From assembly GCA_003640385.1 (NCBI GenBank), contig RCAB01000249.1, positions 1-64,000 of the forward strand: a DNA stretch of 64,000 nucleotides, written 5' to 3'. Of this stretch, positions 38,401-50,626 are shown in pieces. This DNA is from Setaria digitata. Its lineage: Eukaryota; Nematoda; Chromadorea; Rhabditida; Setariidae. The notes under the pieces are model-generated. The model saw only the letters and a program-made list of their open reading frames with translations, ran no database searches and was not told the DNA's origin. The stretch's first letter is position 1, and every line of letters starts with the position of its first letter. Both the position numbers and the translations under genes were made by a program.

Positions 38401-41400
38401 GAACTTTCTCGGCCAAAGCCACAGTTCGTGATTCCAGCAAATGTTCTTGCTCCATCACGTTCTTTTGCGTGTCACTCAATTTTGAATGCAAAATACGAAC
38501 CTTAAAAGAGATGCTAGTATCTAGGCATAATGTTGAAAATAAGCCCCTTCCAGTGATTAGCACTAATTACTCTAATTTTAATGATTTTCTTCACTTCTTT
38601 TTTTTTTTTCTTTTCAAATGGCGTTTATAATGTTTTCCAGTTCGACATTCCTAACCTGACCTCATTTTCGTAACTCTGTCTTTGCTTTTCAATTTCAGCA
38701 GTCCATCGGTCTTCCGTCTGTAACACCTGATTTGTGAGCTCCTGAAATAATTTTTTAATTAATAAGCAATTATTGTTTGTCAATTGACAACATTAACACT
38801 GACAGTAATAACAAGATTAATAATTATGGCACTTGTATTAAATAGTAGTGTCTGTACAATGAAATTCCATGATTGTTCTTTCTTGCAACTTACCTTATTT
38901 TTCTTCTTGTAAAAAACAATTTCATCTTTTTGTGATGCTATGAGAGTTTCATTTTCATTACACTTTCCGCATGGTTTTGGTTCGGAATTCACGCTTGACA
39001 CGCTTTTTACAGGAGAACCACGTGCAACGCTTGCTATATTCACCTGAAATACATTTCTGCTCGAACTGCAAAGATTTGTATTAGCAGTTAATAGATTATA
39101 TCTAAATCATGATAAATATTGAAAATACCACCACCTTTTCTCATAGATATCCGTTACTTTAATTGCCACTAGTTAAAACTACCTGTAATTAAAACTCAGT
39201 AAATGATTAAATGAAATAAATTTAAATAGACTTTAACGTAGTTTTTTAAATCGTTGCAGACTGTATTAATTACGTTAGTATTTGATTAATATTGATGTAT
39301 ATTTGTTTGGAATTTGTCAAAATTATTGTTATTAACGGGCAGAACTTCAACTTCTCAACATTAGCGAAAGAAAAGAAGCAACAACCACCTTGTGTGCTTC
39401 GAGTAACTGATGAACATTATTTAGTTCCGACATCACACTTGCCAATTCAGCAATAATTGTTGCACTACCATCTTTAGATAACGACCGTCGACGTTCATCC
39501 TTAAATTGGCCACGTATTCTAGTAAGCAAGGTTCCTTTAGTCCCACTAGACTTCATCTCAAATAATTAGCATCGTTCATTAGACATGGTCCGTTATTAGC
39601 AACATAAATTGACACATGAAAGGGTAGCTGGGAAGGATAGAAAGGGTAATTATTTAATGGAAGCACAAATTATCACCCACATAATTCCATTTTTCATAAG
39701 GGATCGATTTCCAGTTGCTATCTGAAATCAGAGGAGCAAGATGACTAAATTAAGAAGGCCAGAGCAACAGGACCTTTATTGCTGTCATTTTTTCCAATCG
39801 GAATGATGAATCTTCACTCAGTATGCTGCAGATCTTTTAATTTAATAATTTTAGGAAAGCACCTTTTGAGCATTATCAATTTTTTCGATCTGTTTGCAAA
39901 TTCGATTCGTTTGAGCCTCCACAGATGCAAGCACTTCACAGCATTGCTCAATCTGTAAACTAACTTTTCCGGAATGAGAAACAGTAACTATTCAACACTA
40001 ATTTGAGAAAAGAGACCGTTCTTGTCTTCCTTAAATAAAATCAAGCATAAATCAATTGCATTTTATACCTCATCAGTCGTAGCACTTTCAATCTGCGAAC
40101 AGCTAATATTATTTTTGGCTTTCTGTTCACTCAACTGTCTTTCCAAATCTTCACACTTGTTCTTCAACGAGTCCTTGAAAAAAAAAAAAAGAAAAAAGCA
40201 AATGAATTTCATGTTAACTCTATGTAAAATCTAATAAAGAAAATGTAAATTTTGTGATTTCTCTTCCTGAACACCAAACTTTTGCAGAGTTAAAAAAGCA
40301 AACTATTATTTAACAGAATGCAATTTAAAAGACACAAGCGGAGAAACAACGGATTCTGAATGTTCGAAGGAGAATAAATTGTTCACAGTGTGAAATTTGT
40401 CCAGAAATATTTTTTACAAAATATGAAAATATTAAATGTGCTTGATATGATTTTCAAGGAGATGTGAAAAGGGAGAAGAAGTTGAGGAATATACCAGGGC
40501 ATAACAGGTGATCACCTTGACGGTATTCAGATAAAGATGAAAGTTCTGACATTTCTTGTCATGCTGCTTTGTTCAAAAAAATTTTGGAACTTACTACATA
40601 AGCGGTTTCACTACCTCCTTCTTTTACAATTCTTCGATGAAGATTTGAGCAACGATCATTTACTAGCACAAGTTGGTTGTTCAATAATTCAACCTTAAAT
40701 CCATGAAATTCAAGTTTGGTTTTCGCTTTAAGAACTAATCTTTAATTACTAAAAATAATATTTAAAAATAGAAAACTTGATGATTCAAATTCTCTGAGAA
40801 GCTTCGCGGTAACATAATGCGACTAATTAAATTAAATCTAAGCTGTTCTGCATAGTTTTTTCGACAGATTAATTGCTTGTGAAATACATTTTTAAATGCA
40901 TCTAAATCTACTCTAAATTAACGCTTCACCTTAGTAGCCATAGAGATTAACTTCTGATTGTCTGATTGAAGCATCATCCGTTTCAGTTCCATCAGCTCAT
41001 TCTCGATGATTTTCTTATGCTCTTTTTCTATGCGCAACTCTGCTTGAACTGAAATAATATTCTCGTCAAAAAAATTATTATCGTTAAATAAGTAGGTGAA
41101 ACATAATGTACAAATTATAATGGTATTTGTTATCCTGAAGCTATTTGTTACAGTATTAAGGAAAAAAAAAACAGAGAAAAAAAACATACATTTTTCTGTT
41201 GGGGCTGATGAACTAATTTCGCTTTGTTGTTTTAATTGCAAAGATAAGTCTAAATTTTTCCGTTCTAGTTCACTTATTGTAGCCATTAGTTTGCTGATAT
41301 CACGTTGCATTTCCGGTGGTACTTCAAACTGCTTTACCTTGAAAAACAAAAAAAAAAAAGGCATATTAAAGTTTTTGAATTTTCACAAAAAAAAAGGAAA

Positions 41401-43733
41401 CAAAAATTTGGCACAATAGGGCTTTCATACATATTCTTTATCTTCATCTTATTGACCATTTCTCATTACAAAAAGTGAAACTAAAAGCTGCGAACTTACT
41501 CGTTCATTGGCAATTTCGCCGTTTTCCGAAATTTTCTTTGAATCTAATTCCATTTCCATAATTCTATAGATGGTAAAAAATTAACAGCGAAAGAATAAAT
41601 AAAGCGAAAAATAGGTTGACATTTCGAACCTTTACCAAAGTAGAAGAACGTTGGAGTTGCAGAACTATTTGCTAATCTACAAGGTGCTTGCAAACCTAAG
41701 ATCATATCATTTTACGCATTGTTAGTTACTTGAAGGTTAAAAGTGCTGAAATATCAGTTTGGTTGCAGGATAACTCTCCTCATGCAGTAACCAATCCAGC
41801 AGTTAATTTCCGTTTTCTCTTTTTTTTATTTATTATTTTCCTAGAAGAAAATTGAATACTTCTTCGAAAGGTGAATATTCTTCTTTTCCAGACGTTCTAC
41901 TTTGGTTGACAAATGTTCCATCTCATGTTCAGCCAATTCCAATTGCATCTGTGCATGTCCTTCACTGAAATAATCTTCTAAGGTGTAGGTTCAAGCGTGC
42001 CAACATTTTTCGTGCAAATGATACGGAAGTTATGGAGTGATAAGGCTACATTTCATGGCAGAGTGCTTTCAAAATTTGAATGCAAATAACTAGAAATTTC
42101 CAAATTGCTTGATGTTACTAATTTATTGGAAAATAAAACAAGAATTCTTTAAGTCGGTAATTATAATAAAACACTAATAACTTACTATTATTCATAATAT
42201 ATGTCACTTATCATTGAAACTGTTTACTTCATTCATTTATAAGTACCACTACAAACGAGATTTGCAGCTGGCAGGAATTTAAAAAATTGCTCAAATAGGA
42301 ATAGAACTTCATTTCCAATATGATTTGAAATTCTCAAAAAATTAGAAATGTTGCGATGCTACGTTATATTGTGAATTAATTAGTGTAATTCTTGACAAGT
42401 GATTTAATAGAAGAAGTAACCAATAAATTTAATGTGTCATACGAATTAAGACAACTAGCATAAGTGAAATGATGAATATGACAGTGACTTATCCATGCAA
42501 TATTGAAATTACTTAAGTAACAGTATGAGTGGTAAAATCAACAAAATTAAATAGTCCGAATTTTCAGGGGAAAGTGGCATTTAAAGTTTCTTGGAAACAT
42601 GCATACTCTGCTCCATGCAAGCTATGCAATGATTCAGTCGAGTTATACCTTTCTAATCAATTCATTATTTGATTCCCGCAAACCACCTTAGCAAAGTTCA
42701 AAATTATCGAAAAGTTGAAGATGACTATTAGAGGGACTGAACTGAATCAGTGCAAATCACTTTTTAACAAACTTTATGGTTATGAAATTAACTGAATTTC
42801 ACCTGAAAGAACGTGTCATCGGTGGCCTCTTCACTGTTTTCAGTCTTGCTAATTTTCTCAGCAATTCTTCATTTTCATTTTCAACATCCTAAATTTTCAT
42901 ATCTGAAAAGGGGTTTGAAATCATTCAAAGCAGAAATCGTTTTTAGCCTCAACTAACTTGTAATCTGAGTTGTGTTCGACGCAAATCTTCCTCTGCAAAT
43001 TTGAGCTGGTCTCTCAAATCGGCTTCTCGTTCCAATATATCTTGTATTTCTTTGCTGGTATCGGAAACAGTTGAATTAACTGATAAATCAGCACTAGTCT
43101 TTTTCTGCAAAACAATACTATTTAAATCAGTCTTTTTTTCCGTCGAATTACAATTTATTGCTGAAGTTAACAGCTTCTTGAAACTATTTCAAATAATAGT
43201 TTAATACATGCACCGATATCTGAGTAATCTGAAATAAGGCATACCGCTTGGAGTTCTGCTCGGTTCCGTGCTTCACGCCACTTGTTCTGCGTTTGCAGTT
43301 CTCGAATTTTATCCTTCATGTAAAAGACTTCGTCCTGAAAAAGTTAGCAGATTTTAGATGCAACGGATGCAACTATGTGTAAGTAGGAGATTATAAATGA
43401 AAAAAAGTAACAAAAACGACTAAATATCGCTGGCATAAGCACCGGATGTCAACTATCTGTAATAAATGCTCACTGTCACTATCTCACCTCTAACTTATAC
43501 CGCTTCTCCTCTGCAGTTTCAAGTTCGTTGTGCAATCTGACAGAAACTTCCTTCGCTATTCTTAGTTCTGATTCTAATTCTCTTATGCGTATTGCATCCA
43601 ATTGCTTTCCCGTTGCCTGCAATCCACCTGTAGCAGACGAGGCTTCGAGTAGATCCTGAAAATTCAACTATTAGGAAGCTTTAAGACAACATAAAGAAGA
43701 AATTTATTTCACGTTGTCAATGCTTCAAATTTA

Positions 43734-43768
<35 letters not shown>

Positions 43769-46700
43769 CAGATATCTGAAATAGACGTCACAGAAAATTT
43801 GCAATTTCTTCCTACTGTCCTAAGATCGAACTTCTAAAAATAAATATCAGCTGAAAGCAGCTACTCACTTGTTCATTTTCAGACTATACTTATACTTGAC
43901 GGAAGCTAACACTTAATATTTTACTTACTGTATATTAAATAAGCAAAACTACTGTGTATAATGCTTTATAAATAATAGTATAATAAGTGGCTAACTTGCC
44001 TTAACTTTAGCCTCAAGATGTTGCTTCTCAACATCGAGTTCTTCACGTGTTCGTTCCGATTTACGAAGTTTAAACTGTAAGATTCTACAATTTTTTGCAT
44101 TTTGCTCCAATTCACGTTGAAGTTCACGAAATTCTTCAATTTCTTCCTCACGATACTGATCCTAAAACAATATTTTGATGAAATTATGCAATTCAATCAT
44201 TAAATTCTTCGAAATGAATTCAAAGAGAGATTTGTTGGAGAATGATCAAAGCCATTATGACTTAAGATTTGCATTCTCACCTGAAGAACCCTTATTTCTC
44301 ACAATCAGTCTGGCATACAATCTTAACTTTTTCGAATCTTTTCGAATCCATTATCAGTAACTGACAAACTTTAATTTGAAATAAATAGTTATACCAACTT
44401 GCATTTCTTCAATTTCTTGCTGCAAGTCTTTGATGTCCGCTTTTAATGACTCGTTTTCCTCCATCAGCTCATCGCATAACAATTCATTCGCCTTCAACTT
44501 CTCCGTCAATTTCATATTCAGATCGGCACGACTATCAGATGAACCTTCGCATTCCTGTTTGAAATAATTCCTTTTTTCCTTTTTATGGAAATTTAAAATT
44601 TATTAGAATTATATGTATTTCAGATATGTTAGAATTGAAATATAAATTCCAATATGTACGAAATTTTGGGAAAACTTAGAAAAGGTTGCACCTGAAGCTC
44701 TCGAAGTTCGCATTTCAGGACTGTATTTTCGTCACGATAATCTTGAATACAGTTTTCTGCCTCGGCTAACCGCTCCTCCAGCATTTCTATCAACGATTCA
44801 TCCTCAGCGTTTTGACATTTCTCTCTTTAAAGAAAATTCTTCAAACTTGAATTAGACAATGAATTGGCTCGTTGTCTCTCATAAACTGAGATTTCGTCTC
44901 CTTGATTCTCGAAGAAGTTTGGAAAAGAAATGAGAAGTTAAAGTAATCCAAGGAAGTGCCCATTGCTGAAAAATTTTCAGAAATCATCACTAAAAGAAAT
45001 AGTTTTCATGTTATCTGTTTTAAAAAAGTCAAAGAATTCTGAACCTCCTCGATGTCCACTTCCGTCTTTCTTCTTTCAGTTTAGTTACTTCTTCCGTTAA
45101 GTGCGCTATTTCGGCTTTCATCATCGTTGCATCGAAATTTTGCTGTAACATTCAAAATCAACTCTAAATTACATCAAATTTACTAACATTTATGGCTATT
45201 TATGGCGACATAATACAACATTCATTTGTTTAATATATTTTTTCTTGTCGAGATTGTTCGAGACTACTGACAAGTTCTCAACCGATTACAATTCCTATGT
45301 TTTTGCCGCGATAGTGGCAAATAAACTTTTTACTGCCTTAGTGCCAAACAGTTCCGGAAAAACTAGTCAGTTTCTGTCAGTGTAAACCGAAATAGTAGAG
45401 CATTAACTATCCCAAAGATATGGCAAGTCTTTTATTGCCCGGCTAGATTTTTCGTAGTCTAGACGCAGCTTAATTCTTATTACTACTTTTATTACTATAC
45501 TAGATGCGGCATCATATCATTGTAATTTTGTGAAGTATCTTACTATCAATTCACTATTGCTCTAAAAATGAATTGGTACTTTTATGTGATAGTAATCAAT
45601 GACAAAGAAAGTAGGAAATAAAAAACGACCACAGCAATGTCATAAAATATGTTTGGATTGTGTTCTTCTTTCGGAGCCACCCAGAATTCCCATTTGATTT
45701 TAATTTTATATAATTTAAATTCATTAACACCAACCAAATCACTTTCCATAGGTGTAATCGCCCGTTCATCGTCTTGTATGCTTTCAGAAATAGCTGTAAT
45801 CATACTTTTTGTATCTGACATACTCTCGACAGACTTTTCACTTGACATATCTTTGGAGCTGATTGACTTATACGAAGTGCACGAAGTCGTATCTTCCTCA
45901 ATTCCTATAAATAATTGAGATTTAATAGCAGGAAGAAGTGTACATCTTTATGTGTAAATGTTAGAAGGATTGAGGCATAATATAACTATAACGGTTAAAT
46001 AATGATAATAATGGAGCATCACGATGACGCTGAAGATGAGTTCAGTGATGAGAAAAGCAGATAATTCGATTGAAATTTGAGCATCTGCTCAAATTTCAAT
46101 CTGCAATGGATAAGTTACTAAGCAATTTATTTCGGTCACTATAAATTCTTTAAAGACAGATGTAGGAAATAATAGCTTCTTTCTACTAAAATTAATGACA
46201 GTACCATAGCGTGTGCTAGGTAGTACACAAGGAATAGTCAAATCTCAAATTATCACTGAATCATTGGAAATGGAAAAGATGAAAATAGATATTTGAAGCA
46301 GTGTGATTTCCTCATAATTGTCAAAATGACATCGAAATTCGGATAATTTTGATTAGGCAATAACAATGTTAACCTTCGCTGACATGCTCCGGAGCACCGT
46401 TATCTTGTCCGGTTGTCGTTTTATCTCTCCAAGAACGACGTTTTTCTCGGCTCCGTTCCTTTGTTGCTGAAAATTAGAATTTAAAAGCTTTTATTTTAAA
46501 TGCTTTTTTTCTAGTAAGTATAATAGCTAGGACACGAAACCTATAAAAATGGCTAAATCTGTTGTGTTTTCTTCTATAATATTATACCATTAAGAATTTT
46601 ATCAGTTTATAGGTAAATGTCAAACGTAACAAATTCAACGTGACTTTTTCTTTTGCAAATGCTACTGCTTGAAGACATAATGTAGCGAAATAATATTGAA

Positions 46701-49070
46701 GGAAGGCAGTAATTTAAGTAATAACTTGGGAGGAAATTGATAAAAATATGAGAAAACATTGGGAAATAAGAACTATTCGCAAAATAAAATGTATTTTTAA
46801 TTAATATTAGGCATCAAGAGTAAACGGTTCATTATGATCTTTCTTAATGTGTTGATGAGTTTCGTTCACTTTATCATTCGCTACTGGCATAATTCTTTTA
46901 GTTTAACTTTTATTATTTGACGTAGGATTAAGAGGTTATGAAATATCTCAAGATATATTGCTTGATTTTCTTCTCCCTTGACTTCTTCGCTTCTTTCCAG
47001 CTTCCAGGAAAAAGGAAAGAAATATAGAAATATTTCTGTGAGTGGGTGGAAGACAATAATTTATTTTAACGCATCTTTTCATCAAGAGTCAAAATACCGA
47101 TTTTCTCAACTTTAGACAAGAAAATAATTCACACCAAGAAAAGGAACAAAGCTGAGAGATTGCTTACTACTTCATGAATTTAGAAGGAATGAGAATCAAA
47201 ACTAGAAATCCCTCAAAAAGAAAACAAATATTCAATTTAAATTTATTATTGAAACAAAGTGAAGAGAAACATAATAAAAATGACCTGTGAAGCGCTATTC
47301 ATTTCTTATGAATTATTTCTTTAGTTTTATATTCGTTAGACGCATTACTTTAAGAAATTTGAAAAAAAAATGAATAGACAATCCCGAAATAATACTAATT
47401 TTCACGTCAGATACATAAAAGTGTCTTCCTGTGGCTCACTTCAACAGCAGAGCATATTTCAGTAAGACGATGACAGGTCCTAATGATATATTTACTCGAG
47501 AATAGGCTGTTCCATTTTAAAGCTACATTATCTTTCTTTTAAGATGGCAAGCAGTCCCACCTGATAGAAATTAAAAATGCGAGAAATTCTTTTTAAGCTA
47601 AAATTTGAACTATTTTTAGTTGCAGCATTCCAGTAGATAATTTTCTTTCCTCCTAGCGTACTTCAAAAAATATTGTTGACAAACTTGTTGATTAGATGGT
47701 GCGAGAAATGAAAAGTAATATAATGTATGGATAGAAAATATTGTAAGGAGAAAAAACAACAAAAGTAAACAAATGAGTGATATTATTTACTTTAAATAAA
47801 CAAGGTTTAATGAAAATAGTATATTCCATCCACAATCTTTCTATTAGTTTCTTATTTCGCTTATCATTCTAAATCTGAAGTAGCCAAAAAATCTCTTGAA
47901 TCCCAATTATGACTGGCTTTTTCAGCTTGCCGGTAAATTTTTCTTTTCTTCCAAATTTGAATTCAACCAATAATTAAAACTGGAAGAACGGATATCAGTA
48001 CTTGTTTTCTTCCTTCATTATGAAGCATCAAAAATTTAAATGAAAATTTTATATTTAGCCAATCAAATTCGATGAATCTCATAAACAGTGTAGTTTATGT
48101 CAAACTTGAAATTTTATTCTTCTTATTGGATGAAGGCTATACTGATGCGAAGTTACAGATGCAATTAAAGTTTAAACTGATGGAAAAATTTCTTTATGGC
48201 TTTTTACTCTTTAATTTGTTTCTTAGATTTAATTAATAAATAAAAATTTAAAAGAGTTTTAAAGCTAAGGATGTTTTATTGTTAGAAAGCATGCAATATC
48301 GAATGTATCTTAGAGATTTTGAAGGGAAAAGTTGAAAAAAAGCATCGATATTAGAGATATTTACAGCCCATTGGGCATTACATATTGGCAGTTTTCGTCA
48401 AACAACAATTCTGATGAAAAATTGTCGAAAATTTAATAGCCCATCCACATTTATACCTTTCACATAATAATGTTCTGAGTACTACAAATGAACCCCTTAT
48501 CATCTCTTCATCTTCTATGAACTTCTCAAGCGATTGCCCCAACCTTAAAACTAAAATTATCTGTGAAAGTAAAATTTAATAAAAGCCTCTGCTAATGAGC
48601 CTACATTGTTGCTGTTATAAAGGACCATGTTAAATATCCATTTAAAATTTAAACCTTGTCAATATATTCAATATTTTTCCTTTCTTTTACCTTGTTTTGC
48701 CCTCTCTTTCTTACCTTTCTTTCCAATTCAGAAGTAACTTACAAACAATAAAAACGAGCATCATAGCAATATTTGAGATGAATTTTATCCAGAAATTACA
48801 TGTTAATGACTGTGATGTTTGAGTAAGGATGACAATCAGTTATCACCATCAGTAATTCCAAAACTAAAAGGTTCAAAACTTACAGTTCAAAGTGACAGAA
48901 GATTCCTGACAATGGTTCACTGAACTATTTTCAAAATTGTTACTGGTGGTGGTTGCAATCCCTTCGGTACTTTTCAAGTCATGCTTTGAACGCAGGCGGA
49001 AACAGTTCTTGCAACGTTCTCGGAGATAAATTTGTGGTTCAAAGCCCGAACAGGACGCCTCTGATGACAT
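32409..49070 (-). CDS. MTCL/SOGA-family coiled-coil protein with M-RIP-like N-terminus
   Basis: A predicted 39-exon gene of 1,779 residues. Exons in transcript order: 49070-48884, 46466-46374, 45904-45735, 45142-45045, 44824-44692, 44554-44399, 44161-44000, 43655-43488, 43334-43245, 43104-42958, 42888-42803, 41964-41860, 41563-41500, 41337-41190, 41048-40930, 40693-40595, 40173-40069, 39952-39863, 39721-39677, 39556-39389, 39043-38894, 38741-38661, 38500-38327, 38233-38041, 37870-37745, 37506-37373, 37116-36982, 36610-36521, 36453-36316, 36189-35998, 35834-35673, 35581-35402, 35078-34954, 34647-34495, 34225-34086, 33966-33769, 33538-33318, 33241-33097 and 32578-32409. The N-terminus has C-x12-C-x2-C-x6-H (CSGF...[11 protein letters not shown]), the spacing I recall at the start of M-RIP. 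After a Ser-rich linker comes a very long coiled coil with MTCL/SOGA signatures: [48 protein letters not shown] and ICKQIEKID. Family members cross-link microtubules or act at the cortex. The C-terminus is Ser/Arg-rich. Weak points are the acceptor at 38234 and the 45-bp exon 39677-39721. Confidence 0.88.
34833..34908. repeat. 27-bp tandem repeat, about 2.8 copies
   Basis: Three degenerate units, each starting AAC(A/T)(C/T)GTGATAAT, begin at 34833, 34860 and 34887 inside an MTCL-family intron (34648-34953). This is a small intronic minisatellite. Confidence 0.75.
43998..43999 (-). other. GC splice donor in the MTCL-family gene
   Basis: Exon 44161-44000 ends AAAGTTAAG|GCAAGTTAG. There is no GT at the boundary. 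The GC donor has the optimal context for this class (AAG|GCAAGT), and joining to the acceptor at 43655 keeps phase 0 and a continuous coiled coil. Confidence 0.75.
46068..46101. repeat. Perfect 16-bp inverted repeat with 2-base loop
   Basis: GATTGAAATTTGAGCA, then TC, then the exact reverse complement. It sits in the intron between exons 45904-45735 and 46466-46374 of the MTCL-family gene and could form a long hairpin in DNA or pre-mRNA. Confidence 0.85.
46467..48883. other. Large first intron of the MTCL-family gene
   Basis: 2.4 kb between the exon with the CCHC motif and the exon encoding [11 protein letters not shown]. No further coding exon recognised. In M-RIP a PH domain follows the motif; none was seen here. 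Confidence 0.6.
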
Positions 49071-50568
49071 TTCTGCAATATTCTTTTTGTTTTAACAATA
49101 ATTAAGTCTTGAATCCTGCAAATGTTTTGATGCAGACACTTCTTGATCAATATTTTTAAATGCTTTTTAATTTTCAGTCCTCTCTTTGAAATTATTGGCT
49201 GAAGAAATTATTGAAGAAATTTCAAGGACTTATTCTACTTGAACTTTATGCCGAAGATGTAAACCAAGAATAATAAATGTCACAAAGTGAAATTTTTCAA
49301 TATTTAAAGATTTTACAATAGTTGTTCGTATAGCAATTTTTCGAATTGAAACCAAGTACTTTTTGTGAAGTTTTTTCCGAAGTTTGAAAAATTTTAGCTA
49401 TTTTCCTGGGAAAAGAATATTGTTCTTTTAATACCTTGTGAGTAAATTTTTTCAATAATACCATAACTTATTTCAAACAAGACAAATTTCACTGTAAGAT
49501 TAGTAATTTCATGATTTCCAACTTGACAAATGCTAAAGGAAATTGTTTAAAGGAAACTGCTCTTTTTGAACATGATGTAAATCAAGAAACTTTCAGTACA
49601 ATATTTGTTTACTTAGAAAAAACATTTGAAGAACAAGTTTATGATTGTTAAACATGTAAGTTACTTAGTAGACAGTTTTTTAAATTTGAAAACCTCAGAA
49701 TTGTAGACGCATAATAGTTGTAAACTACCACCCTATGGTTACATGAAAGAATGTATAAGCGCTAAATTTCTTATTCAATATCAAGCATTAATTTATAATC
49801 AGACTGAAAGTTTCTTTGATTGACATTACCTATTGGAAAGCACTGTTTAACAATTGGTTGACTCTAAAATTGTAAAATAACAATTACTATAAGGCAACAA
49901 AAATATTAGTCAGAGAAAAATTAAACTAAGTTAAGAATAGGAGCATAGATGAACTGAACTGGAAACTAGGAAGTTCCTTGAGAAGAAGATATTTGTAATG
50001 TATAATTTAAGCATTTGACAAGTTTTGCAAGAAATCCATACAGACTAAATGGACGGGAAGAAAGGTTAATGTGGAATGATCAGAATATTGCTACTCCGAA
50101 AGCTTTTATTAAAGTTAGTTAATTGGAAAAAAAAAAAAAGCTCGAGCTCCTCAAAGTTTCTCTCGCACACTTGAAGTGCAGCACATATGTAAGACAAATG
50201 TCAATCTGTCTGGATTTGAGTCTACCTGCAAACTCTGTTCGAAGGCTTATTCTTCTAAGATGCATCAATCAGGTTTGGATGAATGAATCCATCGGTATAG
50301 TGGGGGAAAATCATACTTCCAACAGTCAGGAAGACAATTTTAAAAAACTCTAACTGCAAAAAAATGAAAAAAAATTAAAATTAGAAATGCTGGAGGCAAA
50401 AATTGTTCGCTTTACAATATATTTGAATGAGAAGAGACACAAAGCGAAGAATTTGATGATTGGAGTCCAGTATTTAACAATGCTTCATTCTGGAATGCAC
50501 ACAGTTCGACATACGAATTATTACGATGAAACAGAAGATGAACAAATACTTCGGATTAGTTCTAAATG

Positions 50569-50626
50569 ATGGCTAGACCTGTGAAGATACGATTCAAAAT
50601 GGCTAGACCAGATATGATTCGCAAAT
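50569..50626. repeat. Short tandem repeat, two ~29-bp units
   Basis: ATGGCTAGACC followed by a diverged GATA(C/T)GATTC segment occurs twice, starting at 50569 and 50599. No gene context. Confidence 0.6.
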
